From Ruminococcus sp. (GTDB taxonomy: Bacteria > Bacillota > Clostridia > Oscillospirales > Ruminococcaceae), in NCBI GenBank assembly GCA_029060305.1, contig JAIDUG010000020.1, positions 1 to 64,000 of the forward strand: a stretch of DNA of 64,000 bases, read 5' to 3'. Both the position numbers and the translations under genes were made by a program. Positions within the stretch are counted from its first letter, which is position 1. Each line of letters starts with the position of its first letter. Shown here piece by piece: positions 15,638 through 24,345 of this stretch. A model generated the notes under the pieces. The model had not been told where the DNA came from. It saw only the letters and a list, made by a program, of their open reading frames with translations, and did no database searches.

Positions 15638-16816
15638 TCAGTCTTCAAGTGCGTTAGCCTGTGCCATTAGTGTTGCAATATCTATACCACCGGACTTTTG
15701 TTTTTTTGGTGCAGAGTTGACAAATTCCTCAGCCTGTGCGGAAATTTCAGCAAGGCTTGGTTTTTTGCTGTTCATAAATTCCTCAGCCTGCTTGTCAAGT
15801 GACTTTAAGTTTATTCCTGATTTTTTTGTAAACGGATTATTGCGTACAAGTCCCGACAAATTGAAATCGTCATCATCGTCAAGTATATCCACTTCTTCGA
15901 GTTCGTTGAAATCGGGAACGTCTTCACTGTCATCATATTCGTACTCATCGAAATTATTTTTCTGATGTATATCTTCATATGAATAGTCCGTCTGTTTATT
16001 GACTGTTTTTTCCTGCTGTACTATAGTTTCCTGATTTTCAATAACCGGCGTGTTACCTTTTATGAGAGTATTCTGAGTTTCAGAAATTATATCTTCTGTT
16101 TTCTGAATCATTTTACTGCCGTAATCCTGTAATTCTTCAAAGACCTGTTTCAGCATTGAAATTCTGTCGGAAAGTTCGCTGACATCTTCAATTATAGCGG
16201 ACTTCATACCATTTGCAGACTGTTCACGCTGAATACTGTCAACTTCAGCAGTCATTTCTTCCGCATATTCTTCAGCCTCTTCAACTATTTCCGAGGCTGT
16301 CTTATTAGCTTCTTCAACTATGCTTTCCGCAAGTTTTTTTGAATTGTTTTCAAGTTCCTGAGCTTTCTTTTTTGCGTCTTCGATTATTTCGGAAGCCGAT
16401 TTTTTAGCTGATGCAAATACTGCTCCGAAAACAGAAGCGTCATCTTTTTCTGACATTGACGAAAGTTTTATATCAGCATCGGCAAGATTATTTTCAAGTT
16501 CTGCCATTGAGTATCTGAGGTTTATAATTTCCTGTTCTTTTTCTTTGTTTTCAGCAGTCAGGGAATCAATCTGTAAGGACAGTGCTTTATTATCCGACTG
16601 TATTTCCGCAAGTTTTTCACGTTCTTCCGCAAGTGCAGTATTAAAAATCTGTTCCTGTTCAGTACCTTTTCTGTATTGTCTGAGTGAAAAATTTGCTGTT
16701 CTGAGTTCGCTTTCAAGTTGTGAAATACGTTTGTAAAGTGACTTGATATAGCGGTCTGTATCGGCTTTATCGTAACCGCCGAAAGTGACCGTTTTCAAAA
16801 ATCTGGTTTCATTCAT
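15638..16816 (-). CDS. DivIVA-like coiled-coil protein
   Basis: A 392-residue protein whose start, TVTFGGYDKADTDRYIKSLY, matches the membrane-curvature-binding N-terminus of DivIVA/GpsB proteins. Long coiled coil covers about residues 25-250, followed by an acidic, disordered segment with a poly-Asp run (DILDDDDDF). The C-terminus holds two short repeats with AEEFMNS and AEEFVNS. Such proteins recruit partners to poles or division sites. The ATG at 16816 follows AGGAGG by 8 bases. It is first in a two-gene unit with the hydrogenase-like sensor, whose ribosome site lies within this gene's end; a functional link is inferred. Confidence 0.75.
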   Translation of the reverse strand: MNETRFLKTVTFGGYDKADTDRYIKSLYKRISQLESELRTANFSLRQYRKGTEQEQIFNTALAEEREKLAEIQSDNKALSLQIDSLTAENKEKEQEIINLRYSMAELENNLADADIKLSSMSEKDDASVFGAVFASAKKSASEIIEDAKKKAQELENNSKKLAESIVEEANKTASEIVEEAEEYAEEMTAEVDSIQREQSANGMKSAIIEDVSELSDRISMLKQVFEELQDYGSKMIQKTEDIISETQNTLIKGNTPVIENQETIVQQEKTVNKQTDYSYEDIHQKNNFDEYEYDDSEDVPDFNELEEVDILDDDDDFNLSGLVRNNPFTKKSGINLKSLDKQAEEFMNSKKPSLAEISAQAEEFVNSAPKKQKSGGIDIATLMAQANALED

Positions 16817-16905
16817 AGAAAAAATCCTCCTATGTTCTTTTCGCACGGAAAAGAATTAAAAAAACGTAGGTTGAAAAAATTAATAACCCGTATATATATA
16901 AATAT

Positions 16906-16934
16906 ATTTTACACTATTTTTTGAAAAATGTCAA
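16906..16934 (-). promoter_or_regulatory. Sigma-A promoter for the DivIVA-like/hydrogenase-like unit
   Basis: On the minus strand TTGACA (16934-16929), 17-base spacer, TAAAAT (16911-16906). The leader is about 90 bases and AT-rich. Confidence 0.75.
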
Positions 16935-16967
16935 CAGATATTTTGAAGCAGAAACTGCAACAACAGC

Positions 16968-16996
16968 TTGAAATTTTCCGCAAAATATGATACAAT
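16968..16996 (+). promoter_or_regulatory. Sigma-A promoter for the nucleotidyltransferase gene
   Basis: TTGAAA (16968-16973), 17-base spacer, TACAAT (16991-16996). It is divergent from the DivIVA-like promoter. Confidence 0.65.
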
Positions 16997-17033
16997 AAAA
17001 ATCAATAAAATATTTACGGAAAAAGGTGATAAT

Positions 17034-17807
17034 ATGTCAGTACAGGAAAGTATTCTGAATAAACTTTCTGAAATCGAGAAGTCAGAAAATATAGTTATAC
17101 TCCATACCATTGAATCGGGAAGTCGTGCGTGGGGATTTGCTTCACTGGACAGCGATTATGATGTAAGGTTTATATACGTCCGCCGTAAAAATGACTATCT
17201 GCGACTTGAAAAGATACGTGATGTTATTGAATGGGAAATCAATGAAATTTACGATATAAACGGGTGGGATATTTCAAAAACTCTATGTCTGCTTCACAAT
17301 TCAAATCCGACGGTATTTGAATGGCTTCATTCGCCGATTGTGTACCGTTCACACGATATTATGAAAGAAATCATTCCGCAACTCGACAGTTATTTTTCGT
17401 GCAAGTCGGGAATATACCACTATATCAATACAGCTGTTTCAACGTACAGCAAACATCTTAGGGAAGAAAATATAAAACTCAAAAAATATTTCTATGTAAT
17501 ACGCCCTGTTCTCGCTTGTAAGTGGATTCTCGAAAACAAAACTCCTCCGCCAGTGCTTTTCAGTACGCTTGTTGACAGCGTGGCAGACGACTATATAAAA
17601 CCAATTATTGAAGAACTCGTCCGCATAAAGACGGAAACTTCCGAAACCGGCAAGTCGGAACATATTCCGGAACTTGACGAATATATTAAAGACAGTATTG
17701 AGGAAATAAAGAGATATTCCGAAAGCGTTCCCGATAACAAAATTTCCGACTGGAAACAGCTTGACGAAATATTTCTGAAATGTATAGAATGTCACGAAAA
17801 AATATAA
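17034..17807 (+). CDS. RlaP/YcgL-type nucleotidyltransferase
   Basis: A 257-residue protein of the predicted nucleotidyltransferase family that includes YcgL and RlaP. The polymerase-beta-like core is visible as ESGSRAWGFASLDSDYDVRF (GS and DxD metal site), followed by EWEINEIYDINGWDISKTL and NPTVFEWLHSPIVYR, characteristic of the group. The ATG at 17034 is preceded by AAAAAGGTGAT; the upstream in-frame TTG at 16968 is the -35 box. Substrate is unknown; relatives occur near RNA ligases, suggesting nucleic-acid end modification, but none is adjacent here (the Pnkp-Hen1 pair lies 11 kb away). Confidence 0.85.
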   Translation: MSVQESILNKLSEIEKSENIVILHTIESGSRAWGFASLDSDYDVRFIYVRRKNDYLRLEKIRDVIEWEINEIYDINGWDISKTLCLLHNSNPTVFEWLHSPIVYRSHDIMKEIIPQLDSYFSCKSGIYHYINTAVSTYSKHLREENIKLKKYFYVIRPVLACKWILENKTPPPVLFSTLVDSVADDYIKPIIEELVRIKTETSETGKSEHIPELDEYIKDSIEEIKRYSESVPDNKISDWKQLDEIFLKCIECHEKI

Positions 17808-17811
17808 AAAT

Positions 17812-17837
17812 AACTCCCTGTCATAAGGCAGGGAGTT
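17812..17837. terminator. Bidirectional terminator between nucleotidyltransferase and dockerin genes
   Basis: AACTCCCTG (17812-17820) pairs perfectly with CAGGGAGTT (17829-17837). The minus side is followed by ATTTTTA and the plus side by a weaker tract. Confidence 0.75.
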
Positions 17838-17848
17838 GGTTATGTTAA

Positions 17849-19294
17849 TTAATCAAATGGTGTTACTGTCAAAACTCCGACAGCAAATGAACTTCTGTAC
17901 GGAAGATGTGAAACAACTCTGAAACTCCAGTTATTTTCATTGTCATTCATACTGTCAGCGTTAATAATATATAATGCTGTTTTGTCCAGACTATATACCT
18001 GAAAACTGTCGGACTGGTCACTGATTAAACCGGATAAAAATTCCCCATTTTCATAGTTAGTATATACTTTTCCGTCGGGAGAAACAAGTTCTATTGAAAA
18101 GTTGCCGGTTTCGTCGGTTATGATAGCAAATTTATTATGAATGTCAATGCTGTCAAGTACATAATCTTTTGACGTTCCGTTTGCATCTACAACTCCTACT
18201 ACTGTAATTACTTCACTTTTTTCTTTATTCAGCAACTGTACTTTCATGATTTCGGGAAGATTAAGTGCCTCTATATCGTGTACCATTTTCAGTGCGTTTT
18301 CTGTAGAACATTCTTCAAGACCGATTTCTATAATCTGTCTGTATGGTTGTTTTTCGGTTGAAATGAAATGTGTATTATCATTCTGAGAGAAAGTTTTAAT
18401 GTTTTCTATGCCCTTGAAATCGTCAACAGTCCACACACGTTCAGGAACACTGTACTGGTGTTTGATAACAATTCTGATTTTAGAATCGTCAAAATTGCCG
18501 TCATCTGTAACCGGACATGGTGTAAATTCGTCTATAACAACAGGATTTTTTACCGGATATTCTTCTGACTGATTTTCCGATTTATTTTCTTCTTGGATAC
18601 TGTTTACATATTCTTCCCATTCTTCCGGAGTCATTGGTAATGCCCCTGTTCCGTACTTACGCACTTGTACTTCCATTACTTCCGGCAGATTAAGAGCCTC
18701 TATTTCGTGTACCATTTTCAGCACGTTTTCTACTGAACGTTCTTCAAGTCCGATTTCTATAATCTGCCTGTAAGGCGGTACTAAAGATGAAGTAGGATTG
18801 TAGTTGTCACTCTGACAGAATGATTTTATATTTTCAATTCCTTTGAAGTCGTCAACAGTCCACACACGGTCGGAAACGCTGTACTGATGCTTAATAACAA
18901 CTCTGATTCCACCTCTATCAAAAAAATCCTTATCAGTTGCTGTACACGGCGTAAACTCGTCAATTACTTCAGGATTGCTTACAGGATAACCTCTGCCGTC
19001 TTTGTAAATGCTGTTGTAACTCTGTAATTCGCTTTTCATTATGCAGAGGTCGAAAACGTCAAGCACGCCGTCTCCTGTAAAGTCCACAGCCTGCCAGTTG
19101 TTGAGAACGACATCACTTCCTGCAATCCACTTCTGAAATATAAGAACATCAGCAATAGTGAATTTACCGTCAGAATTAACGTCGCCTGTCGGATATGTTT
19201 CTGTATCTGCAAATACATTCATTCCTGCCATTCCTGCCACCGCACAGACAGTCGCCGTCAGCGTAACGGCAATTTTTTTCAATATTTTTTTCAT
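17849..19294 (-). CDS. Secreted dockerin protein with two tandem repeats
   Basis: A 481-residue secreted protein. A signal peptide covers residues 1-29 (KKILKK, hydrophobic core, VFADT). A dockerin follows at residues 37-90, with two calcium-binding loops (GDVNSDGKFTIADVLIFQKW and VDFTGDGVLDVFDLCIMK), so the protein should dock onto a cohesin scaffoldin at the cell surface. Residues 104-213 and 247-356 are two copies of a module (VIDEFTPC, KHQYSV, RVWTVDDFKGIENIK, PYRQIIEIGLEE, EIEALNLPE) that I do not recognise, joined by an acidic linker. The C-terminal 120 residues form another unknown domain. No catalytic carbohydrate domain is evident. Monocistronic with its own promoter. Confidence 0.88.
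   Translation of the reverse strand: MKKILKKIAVTLTATVCAVAGMAGMNVFADTETYPTGDVNSDGKFTIADVLIFQKWIAGSDVVLNNWQAVDFTGDGVLDVFDLCIMKSELQSYNSIYKDGRGYPVSNPEVIDEFTPCTATDKDFFDRGGIRVVIKHQYSVSDRVWTVDDFKGIENIKSFCQSDNYNPTSSLVPPYRQIIEIGLEERSVENVLKMVHEIEALNLPEVMEVQVRKYGTGALPMTPEEWEEYVNSIQEENKSENQSEEYPVKNPVVIDEFTPCPVTDDGNFDDSKIRIVIKHQYSVPERVWTVDDFKGIENIKTFSQNDNTHFISTEKQPYRQIIEIGLEECSTENALKMVHDIEALNLPEIMKVQLLNKEKSEVITVVGVVDANGTSKDYVLDSIDIHNKFAIITDETGNFSIELVSPDGKVYTNYENGEFLSGLISDQSDSFQVYSLDKTALYIINADSMNDNENNWSFRVVSHLPYRSSFAVGVLTVTPFD
18227..18556 (-). repeat. Second copy of the dockerin-protein internal module
   Basis: Encodes residues 247-356; closely similar to the copy at 18656-18985 in both protein and DNA, implying a fairly recent internal duplication. 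Confidence 0.85.
18656..18985 (-). repeat. First copy of the dockerin-protein internal module
   Basis: Encodes residues 104-213 of the dockerin protein. Confidence 0.85.
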
Positions 19295-19329
19295 GTTAAA
19301 ATCTCCTTATTATTTCATAAGATATACTG

Positions 19330-19358
19330 ATTTTAACATAGTTTCTGATGTTTGTCAA
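19330..19358 (-). promoter_or_regulatory. Sigma-A promoter for the dockerin gene
   Basis: On the minus strand TTGACA (19358-19353), 17-base spacer, TAAAAT (19335-19330). Confidence 0.75.
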
Positions 19359-19414
19359 GTATTCTGGAATAAATATTTACATATATTGCCACGTTCTTAT
19401 AAATTCGTGCGGAT

Positions 19415-19966
19415 TTATTTTAATCTAATCAGTTTACAGTTTTCAATGCCTGTACTCCAGAAATCTGCAACGGGAATATTCTTTATCTGACATATAATAG
19501 AGTTATTCATTGCTCCGTGACCGACTATCAGAATGTCCTTGTTTTCTTTCAACTGAGGGTCAATAACTTCCCTGATAAACTCGCCAGTCCTTGAATAGAG
19601 TTCTTCAAAACTCTCTCCGTTTTCAACAGGTACAACATATTTTTCGGGACAGTGAAAAAGTTCATAAATACCGCTGTCCTTTAAATTAAAATAATTTTCT
19701 TTACCCTCGTATACTCCGAAACACATTTCAACAAGTCTGTCGTCAGTGATAACAGGAATATTTCTGTCTTTCAGTAAAATTTCAGCAGTTTCTTTTGCAC
19801 GGACAAGCGGTGAACAGTAACATATATCAAAATGTACGTTTGTATATTCAATTCCTGCATTTTCCGCCATTTTTCTTCCGTCGTCATTCAAAGGAATATC
19901 TGTTCTTCCCTGTAACTTATATTTTGCATTCCAGTCAGTTTTACCATGTCGCATTATGTACAGCAC
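19415..19966 (-). CDS. Histidine phosphatase family protein
   Basis: A 183-residue member of the histidine phosphatase (phosphoglycerate-mutase-like) superfamily. The phospho-accepting His lies in YIMRHGKTDWNAKYKLQGR, and the second catalytic His in ILIVGHGAMNNS near residue 150. Substrates in this family range from phosphoglycerate to alpha-ribazole phosphate and cannot be told from sequence alone. The start is a GTG at 19966 with AGGTG before it. It follows the GH3 lipoprotein gene by 19 bases and is the last gene of the long minus-strand transcription unit. Confidence 0.85.
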   Translation of the reverse strand: MLYIMRHGKTDWNAKYKLQGRTDIPLNDDGRKMAENAGIEYTNVHFDICYCSPLVRAKETAEILLKDRNIPVITDDRLVEMCFGVYEGKENYFNLKDSGIYELFHCPEKYVVPVENGESFEELYSRTGEFIREVIDPQLKENKDILIVGHGAMNNSIICQIKNIPVADFWSTGIENCKLIRLK

Positions 19967-19985
19967 GCTTACACCTCACAGACTA

Positions 19986-21719
19986 TCAGTTAAATAAACC
20001 GAGTTCATATTTCTTGTTGAGTATACGCATAACGCTTTCGTCAATTCTTTCTTCCGAAATTTCGCCGTTTTCCACAGCCTCGCATACTGCATCTACAGCC
20101 GACGGCAAATCGTCAGGCATGAGAACAATATCAACTCCGGCTTTTATCGACATAACAGAGGCTTCTCCGGAAGAATATACATTTGTGATAGTGTTCATAG
20201 CGTGGGAATCGGTAACAGCTATTCCATTGAATCCGAGTTCATTTCTGAGGTATTCCGTAACGGCAGTATATGAAAGGTCTGACGGCAGATTATCGCCGAA
20301 TCCTGTAACAATCTGATGACCTACCATTACAAAATCAACTCCTGCGTTTATACCTGTTCTGAACGGTACAAACTCATTTTCACGTAACTGTTCAACGGTT
20401 CTGTCAATTACTACAAAAGAATCTTCGTGAGTATTACCGTCTTCCGCACCTAATCCAGGGAAATGCTTAAAAGTAGCGGAAACTCCTGCGTCCTGAAGTC
20501 CCTTTGCAACGCTTGTTGCCATATTTGCAACAATACTCGGGTCACTGCTGAAAATACGGTTGCCGAGTTCGTTATTTGAGTTTATATTTACGTCTGCAAC
20601 TGGTGCAAAGTCAAGATTGAATCCGAGTGAACGTAAATCAGAACCGATTGTATAACCTATATTATAGCCCTGTCCGGCATCATTGCTTTCACCGTAATAC
20701 TGCATATTAGAAAATGCTGTTGTACCGAGTTTCTGTGAAGCACGTGCAACTGTTCCGCCCTCTTCGTCAATTGCTGTAAAAAGTCCCACAACGTTTGAAT
20801 CCTTTGCGTATTCCTGAATGTCTTCCAACATACTCTGTGTCTGAGAGACAGAAACAAGGTTATCTGCAAAACATATTATTCCGCCTACAGGATAATTCTC
20901 AATATTTTCCTTTGTTGTTTCGTCAACGTAAGTAGTGGGGGAGATGTCCGTAATATATTCAGGCTTTACAATGAACATCTGACATACTTTTTCTTTCAGT
21001 GTCATCTGTTCAATGTAGTCCTGCGGATTGTCGGGCTTTTTAGTAGTTGTTGTGGTTGTAGTAGTTGTCGTCGTGGTAGTTGTAGTAGTTGTTGTGGTGG
21101 TTGTAGTCTTAAGAATACTTGTAGTAGTTGCGGTAGTAGTAATATTCTTTGTAGTACGTGATGTTGTATTAGTGGTTGTAGTATTTTTATTGTTTGTAGT
21201 TGTAATATTGGTATTCGTATTAGTTGTATTATCAGAAGTATTTGAAGATTTTGTGGAATCAGTTGTAGATGTCATTGCAGTAGTTGTAGTTGTGGATTTT
21301 GTTCTTGTAGTCATTCCCTCTGTATTTATGTTAGGATTTGCAAGTACAACGTGAGTAGTACCACGCTGTATACCTGAATCACGGTTTACTGCTCCGGTAG
21401 TTCCTCCTGCAATATGGGCTGTTACTTTGTGTGTAGTTGTTGCCGGTCTTATATCAGTTGTAACAACACCTCTTGTTGCGGAAACAATATAACCTCTTTT
21501 TGAAGAAATGGTTGTCTGAACGTTTTCTTCTGAAATATCTGTTTCCGGAGACTTATTTTCTGAAAAGTCCGTTTCCAGAATATCTGTTTCAGTATCAGTA
21601 ACTTCCACGTGACCGCTTATAACCGGAACGTCCGGCATATTCTGTACCACCTGTCCGCAACCTGTCAGCATAATACTTGCACTCATAACGACTAATATTT
21701 TTTTTCTGAAATTTTTCAT
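19986..21719 (-). CDS. GH3-family lipoprotein, beta-N-acetylhexosaminidase-like (NagZ type)
   Basis: A 577-residue surface lipoprotein. The signal peptide ends in the lipobox LTGC (residues 19-22). A Thr-rich linker of about 150 residues includes an almost pure Thr run. A glycoside hydrolase family 3 N-terminal domain fills the rest: VCQMFIVKPEYI, PVGGIICFADNL, DEEGGTVARASQ, NLDFAPVADVN, the KHFPGLG segment with a His a few residues later (GNTHED) as in NagZ, and FNGIAVTDSHAMN with the nucleophile Asp. It probably removes N-acetylglucosamine from peptidoglycan or glycan fragments outside the cell. It starts 37 bases after queF with no visible promoter or terminator between, so it may share the queuosine-operon transcript. 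Confidence 0.88.
   Translation of the reverse strand: MKNFRKKILVVMSASIMLTGCGQVVQNMPDVPVISGHVEVTDTETDILETDFSENKSPETDISEENVQTTISSKRGYIVSATRGVVTTDIRPATTTHKVTAHIAGGTTGAVNRDSGIQRGTTHVVLANPNINTEGMTTRTKSTTTTTAMTSTTDSTKSSNTSDNTTNTNTNITTTNNKNTTTTNTTSRTTKNITTTATTTSILKTTTTTTTTTTTTTTTTTTTTTTKKPDNPQDYIEQMTLKEKVCQMFIVKPEYITDISPTTYVDETTKENIENYPVGGIICFADNLVSVSQTQSMLEDIQEYAKDSNVVGLFTAIDEEGGTVARASQKLGTTAFSNMQYYGESNDAGQGYNIGYTIGSDLRSLGFNLDFAPVADVNINSNNELGNRIFSSDPSIVANMATSVAKGLQDAGVSATFKHFPGLGAEDGNTHEDSFVVIDRTVEQLRENEFVPFRTGINAGVDFVMVGHQIVTGFGDNLPSDLSYTAVTEYLRNELGFNGIAVTDSHAMNTITNVYSSGEASVMSIKAGVDIVLMPDDLPSAVDAVCEAVENGEISEERIDESVMRILNKKYELGLFN
21041..21107. repeat. Thr-codon microsatellite in the GH3 linker
   Basis: A run of ACN triplets on the minus strand encodes the near-pure Thr tract. 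Length variation between strains is likely. The opposite strand reads as a poly-Val frame, which is an artefact. Confidence 0.8.
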
Positions 21720-21755
21720 GTTATCTCCTCTGGAAAGATTTTCCTTTAAAAAATT

Positions 21756-22385
21756 TTATCTGTTGTCTACGTTTTCGGGATAAAGGTCGTGATGTGAAAG
21801 TCTTTCCCATGCCAGCTTTTCCCATTTTGTTTCAGGTCTGCCGTAATTGCAGTAAGGGTCTATAGATATTCCGCCACGTGGAAGGAATTTTCCCCACACT
21901 TCTATGTATTTCGGATTCATAAGTTTAATGAGGTCTTTCATTATTATGTTTACGCAATCTTCGTGGAAATCGCCGTGGTTGCGGAAACTGAAAAGGTAAA
22001 GTTTCAGCGACTTGCTTTCAACCATCTTCTTATCGGGAATATATGAAATATATATCGTCGCAAAGTCCGGCTGTCCTGTAATCGGACAGAGGCTTGTAAA
22101 CTCCGGACAGTTGAATTTAACGAAATAGTCATTTTCGGGGTGTTTGTTGTCGAAAGTCTCGAGTACTTCCGGTGCGTAATCGGTAGCATATCTTGTATTT
22201 TTGCTTCCGAGATTCTGCAATCCCTCATCTTCACGTGCTGGTGATTTTTTTACTTCCGGCGATACATTTCTTTCTTCCGGAATAATTCTTTTTTCGTCTT
22301 CAAAGAAGTCGGCAGTACCTGCTTTTATTTCGCCGATTACCTCCTCAAACATTTTTTTCATTTCGTCACGGAAATTCATATCCAT
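21756..22385 (-). CDS. queF: NADPH-dependent 7-cyano-7-deazaguanine reductase, with N-terminal extension
   Basis: QueF reduces preQ0 to preQ1, the base inserted into tRNA on the way to queuosine. The type-I signatures are present: [20 protein letters not shown] (covalent Cys and catalytic Asp), [20 protein letters not shown] (NADPH site) and [14 protein letters not shown]. The catalytic domain occupies about residues 62-200. An extra N-terminal 55 residues, charged and helical ([19 protein letters not shown]), are unusual for a unimodular QueF. The ATG at 22385 has AGGAGG 8 bases upstream. It is the last queuosine gene of the riboswitch-led operon. Confidence 0.94.
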   Translation of the reverse strand: MDMNFRDEMKKMFEEVIGEIKAGTADFFEDEKRIIPEERNVSPEVKKSPAREDEGLQNLGSKNTRYATDYAPEVLETFDNKHPENDYFVKFNCPEFTSLCPITGQPDFATIYISYIPDKKMVESKSLKLYLFSFRNHGDFHEDCVNIIMKDLIKLMNPKYIEVWGKFLPRGGISIDPYCNYGRPETKWEKLAWERLSHHDLYPENVDNR

Positions 22386-22412
22386 AATAATATCCTCCTG
22401 TTTAATAATTTT

Positions 22413-23048
22413 TTATGTTATTTTTTTAACCGGATGTCTTATAACCGTTTTGAGTTTGTTTATATCACATTTGCGTGGGTCGCTGAGATATATTTCGTGG
22501 TGTAATCTTGTATCTGTAATATCAGGTTTATAACCGTTTATTTCAGCGTACTTATGCATAATATTTACCGTATCGGGTTCATTGTCGTAAGAGCCTATGT
22601 GCATACATTGTACACAAATTCCCTCGCAATACGTCATAAACTCAACTTTTGAAAAATCTTGTTTTTTCTTTCGGGTAGTTTCCTCGACCGCCCATTCAAA
22701 GTCATTTTTCGTTACAAAGTCCGGCAGTCTTATAACAGAAATAAAATTCAAGTCATCTTTTCTGCTATAATCCATATAACTGTTTTTTTCCTGCCACCAA
22801 AGACCCTCAAGCGGTGGAACAACGTACTCAAAAAAACCGTTTATTTTATAGTTTGTTTTGTAACTCATTCTGATAGTATACGCTACTCCGTACAGAAGTT
22901 CTATTGATTTTTTATATTCTCCGTTTTCGTCATTCGGATTGCCGTGACCTCTTACAGCTATATAATTCATATCCGGAATTTCAATAATGTCAGGTGTTTT
23001 TTTAGGAATATAAAATTCTTTGTATTCTTTTTTGTAGTCAAATGCCAT
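22413..23048 (-). CDS. GyrI-like small-molecule-binding domain protein
   Basis: A 211-residue stand-alone protein of the GyrI-like domain family (the effector-binding fold of transcription regulators such as BmrR/Rob). Supporting segments are NYIAVRGHGNPND near the N-terminus, PPLEGLWWQ, VQCMHIGSYDNEPDTV and the C-terminal RLHHEIYLSDPRKCD, which is characteristic of this subgroup. There is no DNA-binding domain. It lies inside the queuosine operon between queC and queF, 28 bases from queF and 41 from queC. A role in binding a pterin or deazaguanine intermediate would fit the context but is only inference. Confidence 0.85.
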   Translation of the reverse strand: MAFDYKKEYKEFYIPKKTPDIIEIPDMNYIAVRGHGNPNDENGEYKKSIELLYGVAYTIRMSYKTNYKINGFFEYVVPPLEGLWWQEKNSYMDYSRKDDLNFISVIRLPDFVTKNDFEWAVEETTRKKKQDFSKVEFMTYCEGICVQCMHIGSYDNEPDTVNIMHKYAEINGYKPDITDTRLHHEIYLSDPRKCDINKLKTVIRHPVKKIT

Positions 23049-23089
23049 ATTTATAACCTCGTATCTTTATAAACTTTAAATTCAGTAAT

Positions 23090-23770
23090 TTATTTCATAA
23101 GAGGGTCTGCAACGCCGTTAGCCTCAAACGCTTTTATTCTGTCACGACAAGTACCGCATACTCCGCAAGGTCTGTCACCGCCTTCGTAACAACTCCACGT
23201 CATTTCATAGGGTACTCCTAATTCAAGACCCTTTTTCACAACGTCCGCTTTTGTAAGGTTTACGAAAGGTGCGATAATTTCAAGCTGTTCACCGCTTCCG
23301 AGGTATATAGCACGATTCATAGCGTCATTGAAGTCCGACGAACAGTCAGGATAAGCGTTGCCAGCTGAATCGTCGCTGTGTGCACCGTAATAAATCACTG
23401 AGCAGTCGTTTGAGAGTGCGATACTTGATGCTGATGCAAGAAAAAGTCCGTTTCTGAATGGTACGTATGTAGAGACGGGTTTTCCGTTAGTTTTTTCAAG
23501 CTGTTCCGCATAGGTCTCCTTTGGTATGTTGTCGGCAGAACCTGTCAGCAAAGAACAGTCGGAATCAGCAAATATCAACGCAAGGTCAAGAGTTTTGAGA
23601 GTTACGCCGTAATAATCCGCTATTTTTTGGGAACATTCAATTTCTTTGTTGTGTTTCTGTCCATAGTATATCGACAATGCTATAACATTTTCTGCTCCGT
23701 ATTTGTCAACAGCCATAGCAAGACAGGTTGTACTGTCCACACCACCGCTGAAAAGTACAAGTGCTTTCAT
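23090..23770 (-). CDS. queC: 7-Cyano-7-deazaguanine synthase
   Basis: QueC converts 7-carboxy-7-deazaguanine to preQ0 with ATP and ammonia. The 226-residue protein has the PP-loop ALVLFSGGVDSTTCLAMA at the start, YGQKHNKEIE, FRNGLFLASASSIA, and the C-terminal zinc-binding cysteines in WSCYEGGDRPCGVCGTCRDR. AAGGAGG precedes the ATG. It follows the second unknown gene of the tandem pair by 16 bases. Confidence 0.95.
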   Translation of the reverse strand: MKALVLFSGGVDSTTCLAMAVDKYGAENVIALSIYYGQKHNKEIECSQKIADYYGVTLKTLDLALIFADSDCSLLTGSADNIPKETYAEQLEKTNGKPVSTYVPFRNGLFLASASSIALSNDCSVIYYGAHSDDSAGNAYPDCSSDFNDAMNRAIYLGSGEQLEIIAPFVNLTKADVVKKGLELGVPYEMTWSCYEGGDRPCGVCGTCRDRIKAFEANGVADPLMK

Positions 23771-23786
23771 TAAAAAATCCTCCTTT

Positions 23787-24329
23787 TTAGTAGCCCCATG
23801 TTACATAATCAATAATCATAATCGAATTGTCTTTTATTGAAATAAATGTGTGTTCTCCAACATAGCAACCGTACAATTCATCGTATATTTTGATATTTTC
23901 CGCTCCTGTTATGTACGGTATCAATGAATTTACTTTGTCTTCACGAACAGAATTATAAAAAGCGTGCCACCATATTTCATTGATTAAATAGTCTTCTGTA
24001 ACCGTTTTCATACGTAAATCTTTATGATAAATATAGTCCGTATAAAAAACTTCATTTTTTGCAATATATTCAATTATTTCAGCAGACGAATATTTTTTAA
24101 ATTCTTCTGCATATGCAATATACGTCAGAACGGTCTGCACATATGCCTGCTCAAAGTTGTTTTTTACATAGCCCTCCGGAAAATCGCATACAGTGACGAA
24201 CATTCCGATATGGTAATTGTTAAACCATTCATAATATTTTGAAGAAAATTCAGCCCATTCAAGATTTACCGCAATATTTTTATAGTGTTCATAATTGTTT
24301 ACTATCTTTTTCAGAATATCAATATACAT
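23787..24329 (-). CDS. Unknown protein, second copy of a tandem pair in the que operon
   Basis: A 180-residue soluble protein, paralogous to its upstream neighbour: the first 40 residues are almost identical (IVNNYEHYKNIAVNLEWAEF), as are VKNNF-QAYVQTVL, the YLINEI segment and the C-terminal HTFISIKDNSIM. The middle differs in length and sequence. I recognise no family; composition (many Tyr, Glu, Lys, helices then strands) is that of a cytoplasmic protein. The ATG at 24329 is preceded by AGGAG 11 bases upstream; a longer in-frame start at 24368 would run into the first copy. It lies between folE and queC, so it is expressed under the preQ1-controlled promoter. Confidence 0.75.
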   Translation of the reverse strand: MYIDILKKIVNNYEHYKNIAVNLEWAEFSSKYYEWFNNYHIGMFVTVCDFPEGYVKNNFEQAYVQTVLTYIAYAEEFKKYSSAEIIEYIAKNEVFYTDYIYHKDLRMKTVTEDYLINEIWWHAFYNSVREDKVNSLIPYITGAENIKIYDELYGCYVGEHTFISIKDNSIMIIDYVTWGY

Positions 24330-24345
24330 AAAATATATACTCCTA

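Noticed and set aside
21028..21354. Open frame on the plus strand encoding almost pure valine
   Set aside because: It is the complement of the Thr-rich linker of the GH3 lipoprotein (ACN triplets) and has no ribosome site.
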